Shown here: piece after piece, positions 21,882 through 32,409 of the stretch | How the letters are laid out: each line of letters opens with the position of its first letter | How positions within the stretch are numbered: position 1 is the first letter of the stretch | Origin: Zoogloea sp. | GTDB lineage: Bacteria; Pseudomonadota; Gammaproteobacteria; Burkholderiales; Rhodocyclaceae | NCBI RefSeq assembly: GCF_023150065.1 | Contig: NZ_JAKLLN010000029.1 | Coordinates: 1-50,256, forward strand | Length of the DNA: 50,256 bases | Direction of reading: 5' to 3' | Made by a program: the position numbers and the translations under genes | The notes under the pieces: model-generated | What the model was told of the DNA's origin: nothing | Seen by the model: the letters and a program-made list of their open reading frames with translations, nothing else | Databases searched by the model: none

Positions 21882-22568
21882 CTAGCGCCGCATCGCGGCG
21901 TAGGTCTGGGACATGAAATCCCGGCGGTAGAGCACCAGCACGATCAGGGTGGTCACCGCCGCGAAGGCCCACGGCTGGACAAACCAGAACACCGCCGCGA
22001 GGCCGAAGTAATAAGCCCGGATCCCCCGGTTGAACTCGTCACCGGCAAGGGAGTTCACCTTGGCGAAACGCTGGGCATCCTCCTCGGTGCCTTCACCCGG
22101 CGGCGGCGCCGCACCGATCAGGATGGACAGCATGTTGAACTGGCGCAGGGCCCAGGTGAACTTGAAGTAGGCCACCACGAAGACCAGCAGCAAGAGGATC
22201 AGCTTCACCTCCCACACCTCCCGCGACACATGCCGGGCAAAGGGCAGGTCGGACGCCACATCGATCAGCTTGTCCATGGTACCGAGCAGGGCCAGCAGGC
22301 CGGCGATCACGTAGATCGTGGTGTTGGCGTAGAAGGACACGTTCTGCATCAGGTTGCCGATCAGGGCCGAATCCGCCACCCGCACCTCGCGCCGCAGCAG
22401 CTGGCGCCCCCACTCCTCACGAAACCAGTGGCTGGCCCCGAGCAGGCCGCGCATGGTGCCGCCGGGGCCATGCTCCACCACCCAGCCGTAGCCAAACCAG
22501 CACACCAGGAACCAGATCAGGGCAAGCCAATCCACGGCCGTAAAGGCCGTCAGCCAGGCCCCCTGCAT
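21882..22568 (-). CDS. DUF599 integral membrane protein
   Basis: A 228-residue protein with four to five hydrophobic helices (about 8-30, 85-105, 118-142, 190-225). Start and end motifs (DWLALIWFLVCWFGYGW, NLMQNVSFYANTTIYVIAGL, FKFTWALRQFN, FNRGIRAYYFGLA) fit the DUF599 family of unknown function. Its ATG overlaps the stop of the upstream alpha/beta hydrolase gene by one base (TGATG), so translation is coupled. No functional residue set is known. Confidence 0.9.
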   Translation of the reverse strand: MQGAWLTAFTAVDWLALIWFLVCWFGYGWVVEHGPGGTMRGLLGASHWFREEWGRQLLRREVRVADSALIGNLMQNVSFYANTTIYVIAGLLALLGTMDKLIDVASDLPFARHVSREVWEVKLILLLLVFVVAYFKFTWALRQFNMLSILIGAAPPPGEGTEEDAQRFAKVNSLAGDEFNRGIRAYYFGLAAVFWFVQPWAFAAVTTLIVLVLYRRDFMSQTYAAMRR

Positions 22569-23476
22569 CAGCCCGCCTCCAGAAGGAAGTCATGGATCGG
22601 CGCGATCTGTGCCGGATCCATCAACACCGGGGCATGCCCCACCTCCGGCACCTCGACGAGCCGCGCCCGGGGGCCCCTGGCGCTCATCTCGGCCGCCGTC
22701 TCGGGAAGCAGCAGATCGGACTCGGCACCTCGGACCACCAGGGTCGGGCAGGCAATGGCGTCATACACCTGCCACAGATCCACGTCCTCAACGAGGGGCG
22801 ACTTGCGGAAGGGCTCGGCGATGCCCGGGTCGTAGCGCATCACCCAGCCACCCTCCGCCTCCTTGATCGAAAACTCGGTGAGGTGCCGCCACTGGGCATC
22901 CGTCAGGCGCCCGAAGGGCACGCTGACCGCGCGGATGTAGGCCTCCGCCGCCTCCGGACTGGGAAACACCGGAGCCTGCCCCACGTACTGGCCGATGCGC
23001 TGAATGGAGCTGAGGGTGACCAGCGGCCCCACGTCGTTGAGCACCAGCCGGCGGATCGGGGTATCGGGCAGGCTGGCCAGCAGCATGCCGATCAGGCCGC
23101 CCATGGAGGTGCCCACCCAGTGCACGCTATCCACACCCAGCCGGGCGATCAGCGTGACCATGTCAGCCACATAGGTGGGCAGCTGGTAGTCGTCCTTCAC
23201 CGGCAACCAGGGGCTGCGCCCACGCCCCACCACGTCGGGGCAGACGACCCGGTAATGGGGCGCCATGGCCCGGGCCAGGTCGTCGAAATCCCGGCCGTTG
23301 CGGGTCAGGCCATGGGCGCATACCAGCACCCGGGGATTGGCCGGATCGCCCCATTCCGTGTAGGCCATGCGGTGCAGGCCATGGGCACCGATGCACTGGA
23401 CGCTGTGCTGCCGAGGCAACAGGCTGGAGGCCGGCGTACTGGAAGAAGTCTGGCGAAGGCTGTCAGGAAAGCTCAT
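22568..23476 (-). CDS. Alpha/beta hydrolase
   Basis: A 302-residue alpha/beta-hydrolase-fold enzyme. The oxyanion region VCAHGLTRNGRDFD (about 54-67), nucleophile elbow GTSMGG (about 125), an acid in a loop after the LVVRG strand, and the catalytic His in VPEVGHAP near residue 280 give a complete triad. Similar to esterases and C-C hydrolases, but the substrate cannot be predicted. I take the ATG at 23476 because the N-terminal 97 residues of the longer frame are Arg/Pro-rich shadow sequence; even so the first 30 residues are low complexity, and a ribosome site is not obvious. It lies 58 bases after comEC and is coupled to DUF599. Confidence 0.88.
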   Translation of the reverse strand: MSFPDSLRQTSSSTPASSLLPRQHSVQCIGAHGLHRMAYTEWGDPANPRVLVCAHGLTRNGRDFDDLARAMAPHYRVVCPDVVGRGRSPWLPVKDDYQLPTYVADMVTLIARLGVDSVHWVGTSMGGLIGMLLASLPDTPIRRLVLNDVGPLVTLSSIQRIGQYVGQAPVFPSPEAAEAYIRAVSVPFGRLTDAQWRHLTEFSIKEAEGGWVMRYDPGIAEPFRKSPLVEDVDLWQVYDAIACPTLVVRGAESDLLLPETAAEMSARGPRARLVEVPEVGHAPVLMDPAQIAPIHDFLLEAG

Positions 23477-23534
23477 GGCAGGGCACTTGAAGGGAACGGG
23501 CCAAGGATAGCATCCACCGACCACCCCTAAAGCC

Positions 23535-25886
23535 TCAGCGCCCGTGCCAATAGCGCGGCTGCCGGCCCCGCTCCGCCTCGGGCAGCAGCCCGGCGCCGCC
23601 CAGCTCGAAGCTGACCGCCCCGGCTTCATCCGTGCGCAGCATGCCCGCACCACTGGCCGCCCAGCGGGCCCACACCTCGGGGTTGGGGTGCCGGAAACGG
23701 TTGCGGTAGCCCACCGGAAACACCACCCAGCGCGGCGAAGTGGCGGCGATGAAGGCCGCCGTGGACGAAGTCCGGCTGCCATGATGGGGCACCACCAGCA
23801 CGTCGCTGGCGAGGGCCGCTGCGTCCCGCTGCAGCAGACCGGCCTCGGAAACAGCCTCGATGTCCGAGGTCAGCAGCAGGCGCCGGCCTGCAGCCTCCAC
23901 CCGCAGCACGCAGGCCTGGTCATTGGTCTTGCCGGCCACGGCACCGGGCGCGGGATGCAGCATGTCGAAGCGGACGCCATCCCACACCCAGGCCTGCCCC
24001 GCGGCGCAGGGCACATCCCGCACGCCGGCAATCAGGCGCACGGGATGATTCTCCGGCAGGGAGCTGCGCACCTGATCCACCGGAATGCCGTCCAGCACAG
24101 CCTCGGCGCCCCCGGCGTGGTCATTGTCCTGATGCGTCACCACCAGCGCCTGCAATCGCCGCACCCCGGTGGCCCGCAGATACGGCAGCAGAATGCGCTC
24201 GCCGCTGTTGGCGTCCGCCGAGAAGGCCGGCCCGGTGTCGTAGAGCAGATCATGGGTGGCCGTCTGCACATGCACGGCGAGGCCCTGCCCCACATCCAGC
24301 ACGGTGACCCGGGCCTCACCGGCCAGGGGACGCGGCGGAGTCCACAGCACCAGCGGGATCAGCGTCGCCAGCCCCAGCCAGCGGGCCGGCGTGCCCCTGG
24401 GCAGCAGGGCCCACAGGCAACCCAGGGTGGCCGTCACGGCCAGGGCCGGCGGCGGCGCGGCCTGATGCCAGGCCGCCCAAGGCAGGCTCCCCAACCAGCT
24501 CACGGGGACCATGGTCAGCGCAAAACTGCCATGGGCCAGATCGGCAAGGATCTGCAGGGGCAGCAGCGCAAAAAGCAGCGCCAGGGGCGTGACGATGAAG
24601 CTCACCAGCGGAATCGCAATCGCGTTGGCCAGGGGCGAAACCAGCGAGAACTGCTGGAAGAGCACCAGCAAGGCCGGGACCAGGCCGAGGGTGACCGCCC
24701 ACTGGGTGCGCAGCACACCCACCAGACGCCCTTCCGGCCCGATCCGCCCGGTGCTGACCAGAAACAGCAAGGCCACCGCCCCGAAGGACAGCCAGAAGCC
24801 GGCAGCCGTGGCCGCCCAGGGATCGAGCACCAGCACCACCCCCAGCGCCAGGGCCAGCACCCGGCTGGGGGCCGTATCCCGGCGCAGCACCAGGGCCAGA
24901 GCCACACAGCCCAGCATGTAGAGGGTGCGCTGGGCAGGCACGCCCCACCCCGCCAGCAGGCAGTAAATCAGCGCCACGCAGAACCCCACCAGCACGCCCG
25001 CCTGCTGGGCCGGCCAACGCAGGGCCAGGGCCGGTGTGCGGCGCCAGCCCCACCCCGCCAGGGTGGCAAACAGGGCCGCCACCATGGTGACGTGCATGCC
25101 GCTGATGGCCACCAGGTGGGAGATGCCGGTGCGGGCAAAGAGCCGCCATTGCCCGGCCGGGATGGAACGCTGATCCCCCACCGCCAGGGCCACCAGAACT
25201 CCGGCATAGGGCCCGTCGGGCAGTGCCTGGCGAAAGCGCTCACGCACCGCCTCACGGACACGCTCGATGGCGTACATCAGGCCCGGCACCCGGGCCGTGA
25301 TACGCAGGTTGCCCTCCGCCGGCCGCACATAGCCCGTGGCCCGGACGCCCTGCTGCAGCAACCAGCCCTCGTAGTCAAAGCCATGGGGATTGACGTTGCC
25401 GTGGGGGCGCTTCAGGCGCACGGTGAGCGCCCAGCGCTCACCCGCATGTATCCCGGGCAGAGTGTGCATCTCCCCGTCCCGAAAACCCCGGTACCAGGCC
25501 AGGGAGATCACCGGAGGCACCGGGGCCGCACTGTCTTCCACATGAAAATCGAAACGCACGCCCCGCTCGAAGTCCTGGGGCAGGGATGCCACGACACCGG
25601 TCAGCGCCACGTCGCGCCCTTCCCACTCGGCCGGCAGGCTGTCAGCCAGCCGCAGGTCGGCACGCCAGGCGGCGTAGCCCCAACCAGCCAGGAGAGCCCC
25701 GAGCAGCATCAGCGCCAGCAGGGCCCGGCGCATCGTGGCACCGGAGCAGGGACGCGCCGCCCTGGCCAGGCCAAGGGTAAGCATCGCCCCGGCCGCCGCC
25801 GCAAGCTGTGCCCCACCCGCAGGCAGGCTGGCGCCCGTCTGGCACAGCAGGACGCCCAACAAAAATCCCAAACACATAATCCGCAT
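23535..25886 (-). CDS. comEC: ComEC/Rec2 DNA-uptake channel protein
   Basis: A 783-residue inner-membrane protein for transport of single-stranded DNA in natural transformation. An N-terminal part with two helices and an OB-like periplasmic domain (about 30-215) is followed by the multi-helix Competence domain (about 220-500; GISHLVAISGMHVTMVAALFATL is characteristic). A C-terminal metallo-beta-lactamase-like domain (about 525-760) has VLDVGQGLAVHVQT, the motif THQDNDHAGG and VLVVPHHGSRTSS, consistent with a nuclease role. The ATG at 25886 is chosen; codons further upstream give an Arg/Ala-rich tail. Pilus and ComEA genes are not in this window, so competence is possible but not shown. Confidence 0.95.
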   Translation of the reverse strand: MRIMCLGFLLGVLLCQTGASLPAGGAQLAAAAGAMLTLGLARAARPCSGATMRRALLALMLLGALLAGWGYAAWRADLRLADSLPAEWEGRDVALTGVVASLPQDFERGVRFDFHVEDSAAPVPPVISLAWYRGFRDGEMHTLPGIHAGERWALTVRLKRPHGNVNPHGFDYEGWLLQQGVRATGYVRPAEGNLRITARVPGLMYAIERVREAVRERFRQALPDGPYAGVLVALAVGDQRSIPAGQWRLFARTGISHLVAISGMHVTMVAALFATLAGWGWRRTPALALRWPAQQAGVLVGFCVALIYCLLAGWGVPAQRTLYMLGCVALALVLRRDTAPSRVLALALGVVLVLDPWAATAAGFWLSFGAVALLFLVSTGRIGPEGRLVGVLRTQWAVTLGLVPALLVLFQQFSLVSPLANAIAIPLVSFIVTPLALLFALLPLQILADLAHGSFALTMVPVSWLGSLPWAAWHQAAPPPALAVTATLGCLWALLPRGTPARWLGLATLIPLVLWTPPRPLAGEARVTVLDVGQGLAVHVQTATHDLLYDTGPAFSADANSGERILLPYLRATGVRRLQALVVTHQDNDHAGGAEAVLDGIPVDQVRSSLPENHPVRLIAGVRDVPCAAGQAWVWDGVRFDMLHPAPGAVAGKTNDQACVLRVEAAGRRLLLTSDIEAVSEAGLLQRDAAALASDVLVVPHHGSRTSSTAAFIAATSPRWVVFPVGYRNRFRHPNPEVWARWAASGAGMLRTDEAGAVSFELGGAGLLPEAERGRQPRYWHGR

Positions 25887-25987
25887 GGCGCGAAATCTAG
25901 CCCGAGCGGCCCGAATCACCAAGGCCCCCGGCCTCGGTTAGAATCCACGCAGCCTTGGCGCCTCCGGCTGCCCCACTCCCACCGCCC

Positions 25988-26521
25988 ATGCGACGACTGC
26001 TGAAACGCTACCTGCCCGACCCCACGTCGCTTGCCGCCAACCGCTGGCTCGCGCCCTTCGGCACGACCCTGCTCCACCCTCGGCTATGGCACCTGAACCG
26101 CCACTCGGCCGCCGGCGCCGTTGCCATCGGCCTGTTCTGCGGCCTGATCCCCGGCCCTTTCCAGATGCTCGGCGCGGCGCTGGCCTGCATGGCGCTCCGG
26201 GTCAACCTGCCCCTGGCCCTGTTCACCACTCTCTACACCAACCCCTTCACCATCGTCCCGCTCTACATCCTGGCCTTCTCCATCGGCGAAGGGCTGCTGG
26301 GCGCCGGCACGGTGGGCTTCACGCCCCCGCCCGAATGGGCTGGTGGCGATCTGCTGAACTGGATTTCTGCCCTCGGAACCTGGATGGCCGATCTTGGCCG
26401 CCCCCTGGCCCTGGGCCTGATCGTACTGGCCTCGGGCCTCGCCCTTGCCGGCTACCTGCTCACCCGGCTTGCCTGGCGGACCTACCTGATCCACCACTGG
26501 CACCGGCGCCGACGCCGCTGA
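25988..26521 (+). CDS. DUF2062 membrane protein
   Basis: A 177-residue protein with a short basic N-terminus and three to four membrane helices (about 42-62, 65-90, 95-115, 140-165). HSAAGAVAIGLFCGLIPGPFQMLGAALA and LYTNPFTIVPLYILAFSIGEGLLG are the recognisable DUF2062 signatures; function is unknown. The ATG at 25988 fits the conserved MRRLLKRYLPDP start; a TTG 33 bases earlier is less likely. It is divergent from comEC, an arrangement I recall from related betaproteobacteria. Confidence 0.9.
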   Translation: MRRLLKRYLPDPTSLAANRWLAPFGTTLLHPRLWHLNRHSAAGAVAIGLFCGLIPGPFQMLGAALACMALRVNLPLALFTTLYTNPFTIVPLYILAFSIGEGLLGAGTVGFTPPPEWAGGDLLNWISALGTWMADLGRPLALGLIVLASGLALAGYLLTRLAWRTYLIHHWHRRRRR

Positions 26522-26537
26522 AGAAGCCATAAAAAGC

Positions 26538-26572
26538 AAAACCGGAAGCCTGGGCTTCCGGTTTTGTTTTTT
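26538..26572. terminator. Bidirectional rho-independent terminator
   Basis: A perfect 13-bp inverted repeat (26538-26550 with 26553-26565; core CCGGAAGCC/GGCTTCCGG) is flanked by A-rich sequence on the left and TTTTGTTTTTT on the right. It serves the DUF2062 gene on the plus strand and the convergent chemoreceptor gene on the minus strand. Confidence 0.93.
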
Positions 26573-26586
26573 CGGCGAAGAATGGC

Positions 26587-28608
26587 TCAGATGCGGAAGT
26601 GGGACACTTCCGAGCGCAGCTGCTGGGCCAGGTTCTCCAGCCGGCGGGCCGTCCCTGCCGTCTCCCGCACCGCATTGGAGTTCTGCTCCGCCATCTGGGC
26701 AATGCGCTCGACGTTGCGGGCGATATCCGTGCTGGCCGCCCCCTGCTCCCGGAGGGCCGCAGAAATATCGGTGACCGCCCGCACCACGTGGGTGGCGCCT
26801 TCGCGGATCTGGTCCATCGAGCTGCCGGCCTGCCCCGCCAGCACCACGCCCTCCTGAACCCGGGTCACCCCGTCCTGCATGGTATCGACCGCGCGGCTGG
26901 TGCCCTTCTGGATGGCCATCACCATGCTGGTGATCTCGTCCGTGGCCTTGGCGGTACGCTCGGCCAGCTTGCGCACCTCGTCGGCCACCACGGCAAAGCC
27001 ACGCCCCGTCTCGCCGGCCCGGGCCGCTTCGATGGCCGCATTCAGGGCCAGGAGATTAGTCTGATCGGCAATCTCCTTGATGGAGTTGACGATGGTCGAG
27101 ATCCGCACCGACTGGTCGCCCAGATCCTGGATCACGGAAGCGGACTCGCGCACCGAGGTGGCGATGCGCTCCATCTCCTCCACCGTGCGCGCCACAACCG
27201 CACCGCCATCGCTGGACAGCCGCCCGGACTCGGACGAGATGCCTTCTGCGGACGACGCGCTGGAGGCAATCTCCTCGATCCCGACAGTCATCTCCTCCAC
27301 CGCCGCCGCCATGCTGGAGGCCGCCGAGCTCTGCTGATCGGACCCGCTCGAGACCATGGCGGCCGAGCTGGACAGGGAAACCGCAGCCCCGGCCACGTCA
27401 TTGGCCCCGGACTGGACCTTGGCGATCACATCGGAGAAGGACTGGGCCATCTGGTTGAACTGGTCGGAAACCTGCCTCAGTTCATCCCACGCCGAAAAGT
27501 CGATGCGGCTGCGCAGGTTACCGGCAGCCAGCTCCTGGGCGCCGGCCCGCAGCTCCTGCACTGACTGCATCACCGCGATGCAGAAACCCACTGACAGGTA
27601 GAGCAACGCCAGCAGGGACAAACCGGAGAGCGCCGCGGCAACGTAAAAATCCTGCTTCAGTTTGCCGAGCCGCTTCTCGAGCAGGGAGGTGGCTTCGGGA
27701 ATCAGGGTGCCGTAGGTCTTGGAGAACACCAGATCGATGGTCTTGGTGACCATGTCGAAGTAGGCCGGCGGCGCCATCTCGAGATCGCCCTTGAGGACAT
27801 GGTTCTGCAGCTGATCGACCACCTGCGAGGTGGAGGTGTTGAAATCCTTGCCCAGGGCATCCAGGGTCGGACGGATGTTGGCGTTGGCAGCGGCGGCCCG
27901 CTCGAAGTTCTCGTTGAGATCCAGCACCGCCATGTTCAACTCGCCCAGCTGGGAGCTGAGGTCGAAGCGCCGCTGGTCATCCACCGCCTTTGCGGCAAGG
28001 GCGCCAGTCCCCATGGCACGCAGGCGCCCGAGGCGCTCCGACACGTCGGGCACACGGCGCAGGGTGTTGTCGATGAGGTAGTAGGTATCAGCCGATGGGT
28101 CGAGGGTCAGGTTTCCATCGTCACCCAGATCGTGCAGGGCCAGCACGATCTTGCGGATCAGCCCGGTGTGCGCCACCAGGTTGTCCCGCGGGGCCATCTG
28201 CAGGCCTTTGCCGAGCAGGGTCTCCCAGCCGCTGCGCACCTCGGTCCAGCGTCGGCTCGCACTCGGAGCGACATCGGCCTGCAGCACCTCGTCGGCGGCC
28301 TTCATCGCCTCCACCAGCTCGTCGGTCTTCTTCTGCAGGCGCGGCCGCAACTCCTCATTACCGTTGAGCACCCCGGACGACAAGCCCCGGTGCTGCTGGG
28401 TCAGTTCCAGCACCTTGAGCAGCCGGGGCACCCGCTGGATCGAAACGAGTTCGCTCTCGGTGAACGTGATGCTGGAACGCAGCGACAAGGTCAGCTGAGT
28501 CAGCAGGAAGCCGACCACGAGAAGGGCAATCACGCCGAGAAGGGAGAACTTTGCCGGGTAGCGCATGCGGTTGAGCATGGCGACGGCAGGTAAGAAAAGG
28601 GTTTTCAT
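26587..28608 (-). CDS. Methyl-accepting chemotaxis protein
   Basis: A 673-residue chemoreceptor. The first membrane helix (about 19-45) is followed by a large periplasmic helical region (about 46-300), a second helix (about 315-340), a HAMP domain (about 340-395) and a cytoplasmic signalling domain whose hairpin tip is essentially canonical ([20 protein letters not shown], then [18 protein letters not shown]). The periplasmic part ([19 protein letters not shown]) recalls NIT-type nitrate/nitrite or four-helix-bundle sensors, which is an inference. The ATG at 28608 has GGAG 5 bases upstream; the longer frame adds an unlikely tail. The C-terminus ([10 protein letters not shown]) has no CheR-docking pentapeptide. 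Confidence 0.95.
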   Translation of the reverse strand: MKTLFLPAVAMLNRMRYPAKFSLLGVIALLVVGFLLTQLTLSLRSSITFTESELVSIQRVPRLLKVLELTQQHRGLSSGVLNGNEELRPRLQKKTDELVEAMKAADEVLQADVAPSASRRWTEVRSGWETLLGKGLQMAPRDNLVAHTGLIRKIVLALHDLGDDGNLTLDPSADTYYLIDNTLRRVPDVSERLGRLRAMGTGALAAKAVDDQRRFDLSSQLGELNMAVLDLNENFERAAAANANIRPTLDALGKDFNTSTSQVVDQLQNHVLKGDLEMAPPAYFDMVTKTIDLVFSKTYGTLIPEATSLLEKRLGKLKQDFYVAAALSGLSLLALLYLSVGFCIAVMQSVQELRAGAQELAAGNLRSRIDFSAWDELRQVSDQFNQMAQSFSDVIAKVQSGANDVAGAAVSLSSSAAMVSSGSDQQSSAASSMAAAVEEMTVGIEEIASSASSAEGISSESGRLSSDGGAVVARTVEEMERIATSVRESASVIQDLGDQSVRISTIVNSIKEIADQTNLLALNAAIEAARAGETGRGFAVVADEVRKLAERTAKATDEITSMVMAIQKGTSRAVDTMQDGVTRVQEGVVLAGQAGSSMDQIREGATHVVRAVTDISAALREQGAASTDIARNVERIAQMAEQNSNAVRETAGTARRLENLAQQLRSEVSHFRI

Positions 28609-28730
28609 AGAGGCTCCGACAAGGTCGTGGTCGTGATTCTCGCTACTGACCACCTATCGGCCCCGGCGCCTGCAAACTTAAGGGAAACCCGAAATCCGGC
28701 CCGCGCCCGGCAACACAGCCGGGCTGCCCC

Positions 28731-29429
28731 TCAGTCTCCCGCCGACAACACCCCGTCACGCAGATTCAGAACCCGGCTGGTGCGGGCGGCGAGCAGCGGG
28801 TCATGGGTGACGATCACGAAGCTCGTGCCCTGCTCCTCGGCCAGCTCCAGCATCAGGGCGAAGACCTTCTCCGCCGTTTGCCGGTCCAGGTTGCCGGTGG
28901 GCTCGTCGGCCAGCACGCAGGCCGGCCGGGTGACCAGCGCCCGGGCGATGGCGGCGCGCTGGCGCTCGCCGCCCGACAGCTCGCCCGGCGTATGGCTCAG
29001 GCGGTGGCCCAGCCCGACCGCCTTGAGGGTCTCCGCCGCCCGGGCCAGGGCCTCGTCCTTCTTCAGGCGCCGCACGAAGAGCGGCATCGCCACGTTTTCA
29101 AGGGCCGAGAACTCGGCCAGCAGATGGTGAAACTGGTACACGAAACCCAGCGACTCGTTGCGCAGCCGGCCGCGCTCCGCATCGGAGATGGTCGAGAAGT
29201 CCTTGCCGAGCAGCTTCACGCCCCCGGCCGAGGGCGCATCAAGCCCGCCCAGCAGGTGCAGCAGGGTGCTCTTGCCAGACCCGGACGAGCCCACCACGGC
29301 CACCCGCTCTCCCCGGGCCACGGCCAGGGACACATTGCTCAGCACCTGGACCGCGTCGTCGCCCTCGCGAAAGGACTTGGACAGGCCGTGACACTCGATC
29401 ACCGGCGCTCGCATCGTCACATCACTCAT
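28731..29429 (-). CDS. lolD: Lipoprotein-releasing system ATP-binding protein LolD
   Basis: A 232-residue ABC ATPase powering release of outer-membrane lipoproteins from the inner membrane. Walker [11 protein letters not shown]-loop region [10 protein letters not shown] (the FHHLLPEF motif typical of LolD), signature LSGGERQR, Walker [13 protein letters not shown] and the H-loop VIVTHD are all intact. The start codon overlaps the end of lolC by 8 bases; the two genes are translationally coupled. Confidence 0.97.
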   Translation of the reverse strand: MSDVTMRAPVIECHGLSKSFREGDDAVQVLSNVSLAVARGERVAVVGSSGSGKSTLLHLLGGLDAPSAGGVKLLGKDFSTISDAERGRLRNESLGFVYQFHHLLAEFSALENVAMPLFVRRLKKDEALARAAETLKAVGLGHRLSHTPGELSGGERQRAAIARALVTRPACVLADEPTGNLDRQTAEKVFALMLELAEEQGTSFVIVTHDPLLAARTSRVLNLRDGVLSAGD

Positions 29430-30675
29430 AGCGCAGGGCCTCCGCCGGATTGAGGCGCGACGCCCGCCAGCTCGGATACAGGGTGGCCACCAGGGTCAGC
29501 ACGAAGGACACGCTGGTGATGGTGATCACGTCCGCCCATTGCAGCTCGGAGGGCAGATCGGAGATGTAGTAAACATCCTTGGCCAGAAACTGGATGCCCA
29601 GGGCCCGCTCGATGGCCGGCACCACCACGTCGATGTTGAGGGCCAGGCTGACGCCGCCCAGCACCCCCAGTGCCAGCCCGATGAAGCCGATCAGGGCCCC
29701 CTGGATCACGAAGATCCCCATGATGGAGCCGGGGCTGGCCCCCAGGGTGCGCAGGATGGCGATATCGGCCTGCTTGTCCTGCACCGCCATCACCAGGGTG
29801 GACACGATGTTGAAGGCCGCCACGGCCACGATCAGCAGCAGGATGATGAACATCACGTTCTTCTCGATCTGCACGGCCCGGAAGAAATTGGCGTGACTGC
29901 GGGTCCAGTCCGACACCACCGCATCCGCATCCACAAAGGCCGTCAGCTCCCGCGCCACCCGGGGCGCCTCGAAGAGATCGTCGAGCTTGAGGCGCACGCC
30001 GGACACCCGGTCCTCCATGCGATAGAGCGTCTGGGCGTCGTTGAGATGCACCAGGGCGAGGCTGGAGTCGTACTCGTACATCCCCACTTCAAAGATGCCC
30101 ACCACCCGGAACTGCTTGAGGCGCGGCAGGATGGCCGCCGGCGTCACCAGGCCCTGGGGGGCGATGAGCGTGACCTTGTCGTTCATGGACACCCGCAGCG
30201 CCCGGGCCAGATCGGCCCCCAGGACGATGCCGAACTCGCCGGCACGCAGGTCACCGAGCCGCCCGAAGCGCATGTGCTGGGCGAAATCTGCCACCTTGTC
30301 TTCCGCGTCGGGCACGACGCCGCGGATCAGCGTGCCACGCACCGTCTGGTCATAGGACAACATGCCCTGGGCCTGCACGAAGGGCGCGGCAAAACGCACC
30401 TGCGGGTGCTTGGCGGCATCGTCGGCAACCCGCTGCCAGTTGCTCAGCTCCCCGTCGAACCCGCTCACCTGGACGTGGGACGCCACCCCCAGGATGCGGG
30501 TGCGCAGCTCTTTCTGGAAGCCGTTCATCACCGACAGGACGACGATCAGCGCCGCCACACCCAGGGCGATCCCCAGCATGGACACCATTGAAATAAAGGA
30601 GATGAAACGATTGCGGCCCTGCGCCTGCCGCTTGGAGCGGGTATAGCGCAGGCCGACGAGAAATTCATAGGACAT
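29422..30675 (-). CDS. lolC: Lipoprotein-releasing ABC permease LolC/LolE family
   Basis: A 417-residue inner-membrane permease with four helices: one near residues 25-50 and three in the C-terminal third (about 270-300, 315-350, 375-405), with a large periplasmic domain between them. The N-terminal [17 protein letters not shown]...[32 protein letters not shown] is characteristic. Only one LolC/E-type gene is present beside lolD, suggesting either a homodimeric LolF-like transporter or a second permease gene elsewhere. The ATG at 30675 is set by this conserved start; upstream in-frame sequence is shadow. A divergent pseudocaspase-like gene begins about 160 bases away. Confidence 0.95.
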   Translation of the reverse strand: MSYEFLVGLRYTRSKRQAQGRNRFISFISMVSMLGIALGVAALIVVLSVMNGFQKELRTRILGVASHVQVSGFDGELSNWQRVADDAAKHPQVRFAAPFVQAQGMLSYDQTVRGTLIRGVVPDAEDKVADFAQHMRFGRLGDLRAGEFGIVLGADLARALRVSMNDKVTLIAPQGLVTPAAILPRLKQFRVVGIFEVGMYEYDSSLALVHLNDAQTLYRMEDRVSGVRLKLDDLFEAPRVARELTAFVDADAVVSDWTRSHANFFRAVQIEKNVMFIILLLIVAVAAFNIVSTLVMAVQDKQADIAILRTLGASPGSIMGIFVIQGALIGFIGLALGVLGGVSLALNIDVVVPAIERALGIQFLAKDVYYISDLPSELQWADVITITSVSFVLTLVATLYPSWRASRLNPAEALRYE

Positions 30676-30837
30676 CAGCACGAAACCGGAAACGCCGGCA
30701 CACGGCGCGAGGGCGCATTGTGCCGGAGTTGGCAAGGACTGGGTATCCTGCCCTGCGCCGGGCTTACAATCCCATGCCGCATGCGCCGGGATGGCCTTGC
30801 GGCAATGGCCCCCGCCCGCCCCGCCAGGAACCTGACC

Positions 30838-32409
30838 ATGCTTCGAGCCACCCTTGCCGCCCTGCTTCTCGCCCTGCCCGCCCTGGCAAGCGCCCAAACG
30901 GCGCTCATGACCCGGCCCGACAAGCTCCGCGATACCCCCTCGTCCTTCGCCTTCGGCATCGCCGAGGTGCACCGGCGCAGCAGCGTCCAGGTGCTGGAAG
31001 TGCGCGGCGAGTGGGTACGGGTGGAGATCTCCGGCAACCGTACCGGCTGGATTCAACGGGACAGCACCGACCTGGGCAGCGCACCACCCGAAAACAGTGC
31101 CTCCCCGGCCCCGTCCTCCCCGCTGCGCAGCGGCAGCTCCGCCGCCCTACCGCGCAGCGCGGCCAGGGCCAGCAACCACGCCCTGATCCTCAGCCTGACA
31201 CCTTCTGACCCCAAGGCCGATGCCAGCAGTGCCGGCCGCATTGCCGCGCTGATGGGCGTCCCCGACACCAACACCCGCTACCTTGCCGCCCTCAGCCTGG
31301 ACGGCCTGCGCCAGGCCCTGGCCGAACTCGACGCACGGATCGGTGATCAGGACCGGGTGTTCATCCACATCGCGGCCTTCGGCGCCCGCCCGAGAAGCGG
31401 CGCAGACTGCGGCGACGCCATTCTCAGCGACGACAAGCAATTGTTCACCGCCACAGAACTGCACCGCTACCTGCAGGGCCTGGCGGCCCGGACCGACAAG
31501 GTCTTCGTCGTCATCGATGCCGGCCGCGGCGACGAGCGCAAGCCCACCACCGCGGTGCATAGCCGCTTCAGCCGCCAGCCCGTTGCCGACGGCGCCTGCA
31601 GCAGCGAGAGCTTCGGCCAGGCTGGCACGCCGCTGCCTGCCAATGTCCAGATCCTGCTGGCGGCCCCGCGCAACCGGGCGGCCTTCGAAGACGGCAATGG
31701 CGGTCTGGCCACCCAGGCCCTGCTGGCCTGCCTCGAAGGCCGGGCGCCGACACCGGGCAACAGCGGCCTGGCCGACGGCGACGCCCTGCGCCGCTGCGCC
31801 CAGCCGCTCCTGGACCGCAAACCGGGTGAACAGCAGCTGGCTCTCGCCGGCAATCCGGCGCTGATTCCCGCCCCCTTCTCATGGACCTCCGACCCCACCG
31901 GCACCGATGCCCCCCGACGCAGCCTGGAGGCCATCCACGCCCAGCGTGACCAGCGTCGGCGCTTCGATGCCCGCCCCGCAGGCCGCGCCACGGCTGCAGG
32001 CACGCCGATGCAGATCACCAGTGACCGCCCCGGGCATCTGTATGTGCTGATGGCCGGCGACGGCGGCCTGAGCCTGCTCTACCCCAACCAGTACAGCCCC
32101 GACACCCGCCTGGAACCCGGCGCCCGGATCAGCCTCCTGCCCCCTGAGGGCCGCAAATCGTTGGCAGGTAGCCGCCTGCTCTTTTTGCTGACCGACGGAC
32201 CGAGAACCCCGTACCGCGGTGGTTTTGCACCCACGGGAGCCATCTCGGCCACCCATCCGGACGCCCGCGGCCTGCGCAGCGCCACCGAAGAATTCCTCGG
32301 CGGCGACGTGGCCCCCCAATGCCGCTTCAGCGAAACCCGCAATCTGGGTGCGACCCAGGCACGTCAGTGCTCCAGCGCCTTTGCCGCCAGATGGATCACC
32401 GCTCCGTAG
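30838..32409 (+). CDS. Exported SH3-pseudocaspase-DUF4384 protein
   Basis: A 523-residue secreted protein. A signal peptide (about 1-19, ALASAQ) is followed by a bacterial SH3 domain (about 22-80; VLEVRGEWVRVEISGNRTGWI), a linker, a peptidase-C14 (caspase-like) region (about 112-300) and a DUF4384 domain (about 388-480; PMQITSDRPGHLYVLMAGDGG and LLYPNQY). In active caspase-like proteins the catalytic dyad is in GHG and DxCHSG; here these read AFGARP (about 176) and DAGRGDE (about 225), so both His and Cys are absent and it should be a pseudo-enzyme. It probably binds peptides or partners in the periplasm. The ATG at 30838 has AGGA 8 bases upstream and begins the signal peptide. Confidence 0.78.
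   Translation: MLRATLAALLLALPALASAQTALMTRPDKLRDTPSSFAFGIAEVHRRSSVQVLEVRGEWVRVEISGNRTGWIQRDSTDLGSAPPENSASPAPSSPLRSGSSAALPRSAARASNHALILSLTPSDPKADASSAGRIAALMGVPDTNTRYLAALSLDGLRQALAELDARIGDQDRVFIHIAAFGARPRSGADCGDAILSDDKQLFTATELHRYLQGLAARTDKVFVVIDAGRGDERKPTTAVHSRFSRQPVADGACSSESFGQAGTPLPANVQILLAAPRNRAAFEDGNGGLATQALLACLEGRAPTPGNSGLADGDALRRCAQPLLDRKPGEQQLALAGNPALIPAPFSWTSDPTGTDAPRRSLEAIHAQRDQRRRFDARPAGRATAAGTPMQITSDRPGHLYVLMAGDGGLSLLYPNQYSPDTRLEPGARISLLPPEGRKSLAGSRLLFLLTDGPRTPYRGGFAPTGAISATHPDARGLRSATEEFLGGDVAPQCRFSETRNLGATQARQCSSAFAARWITAP

Noticed and set aside
23544-26003. 819-codon open frame opposite comEC
   Set aside because: Same reason: His/Gln/Gly/Arg-rich translation without any family motif.
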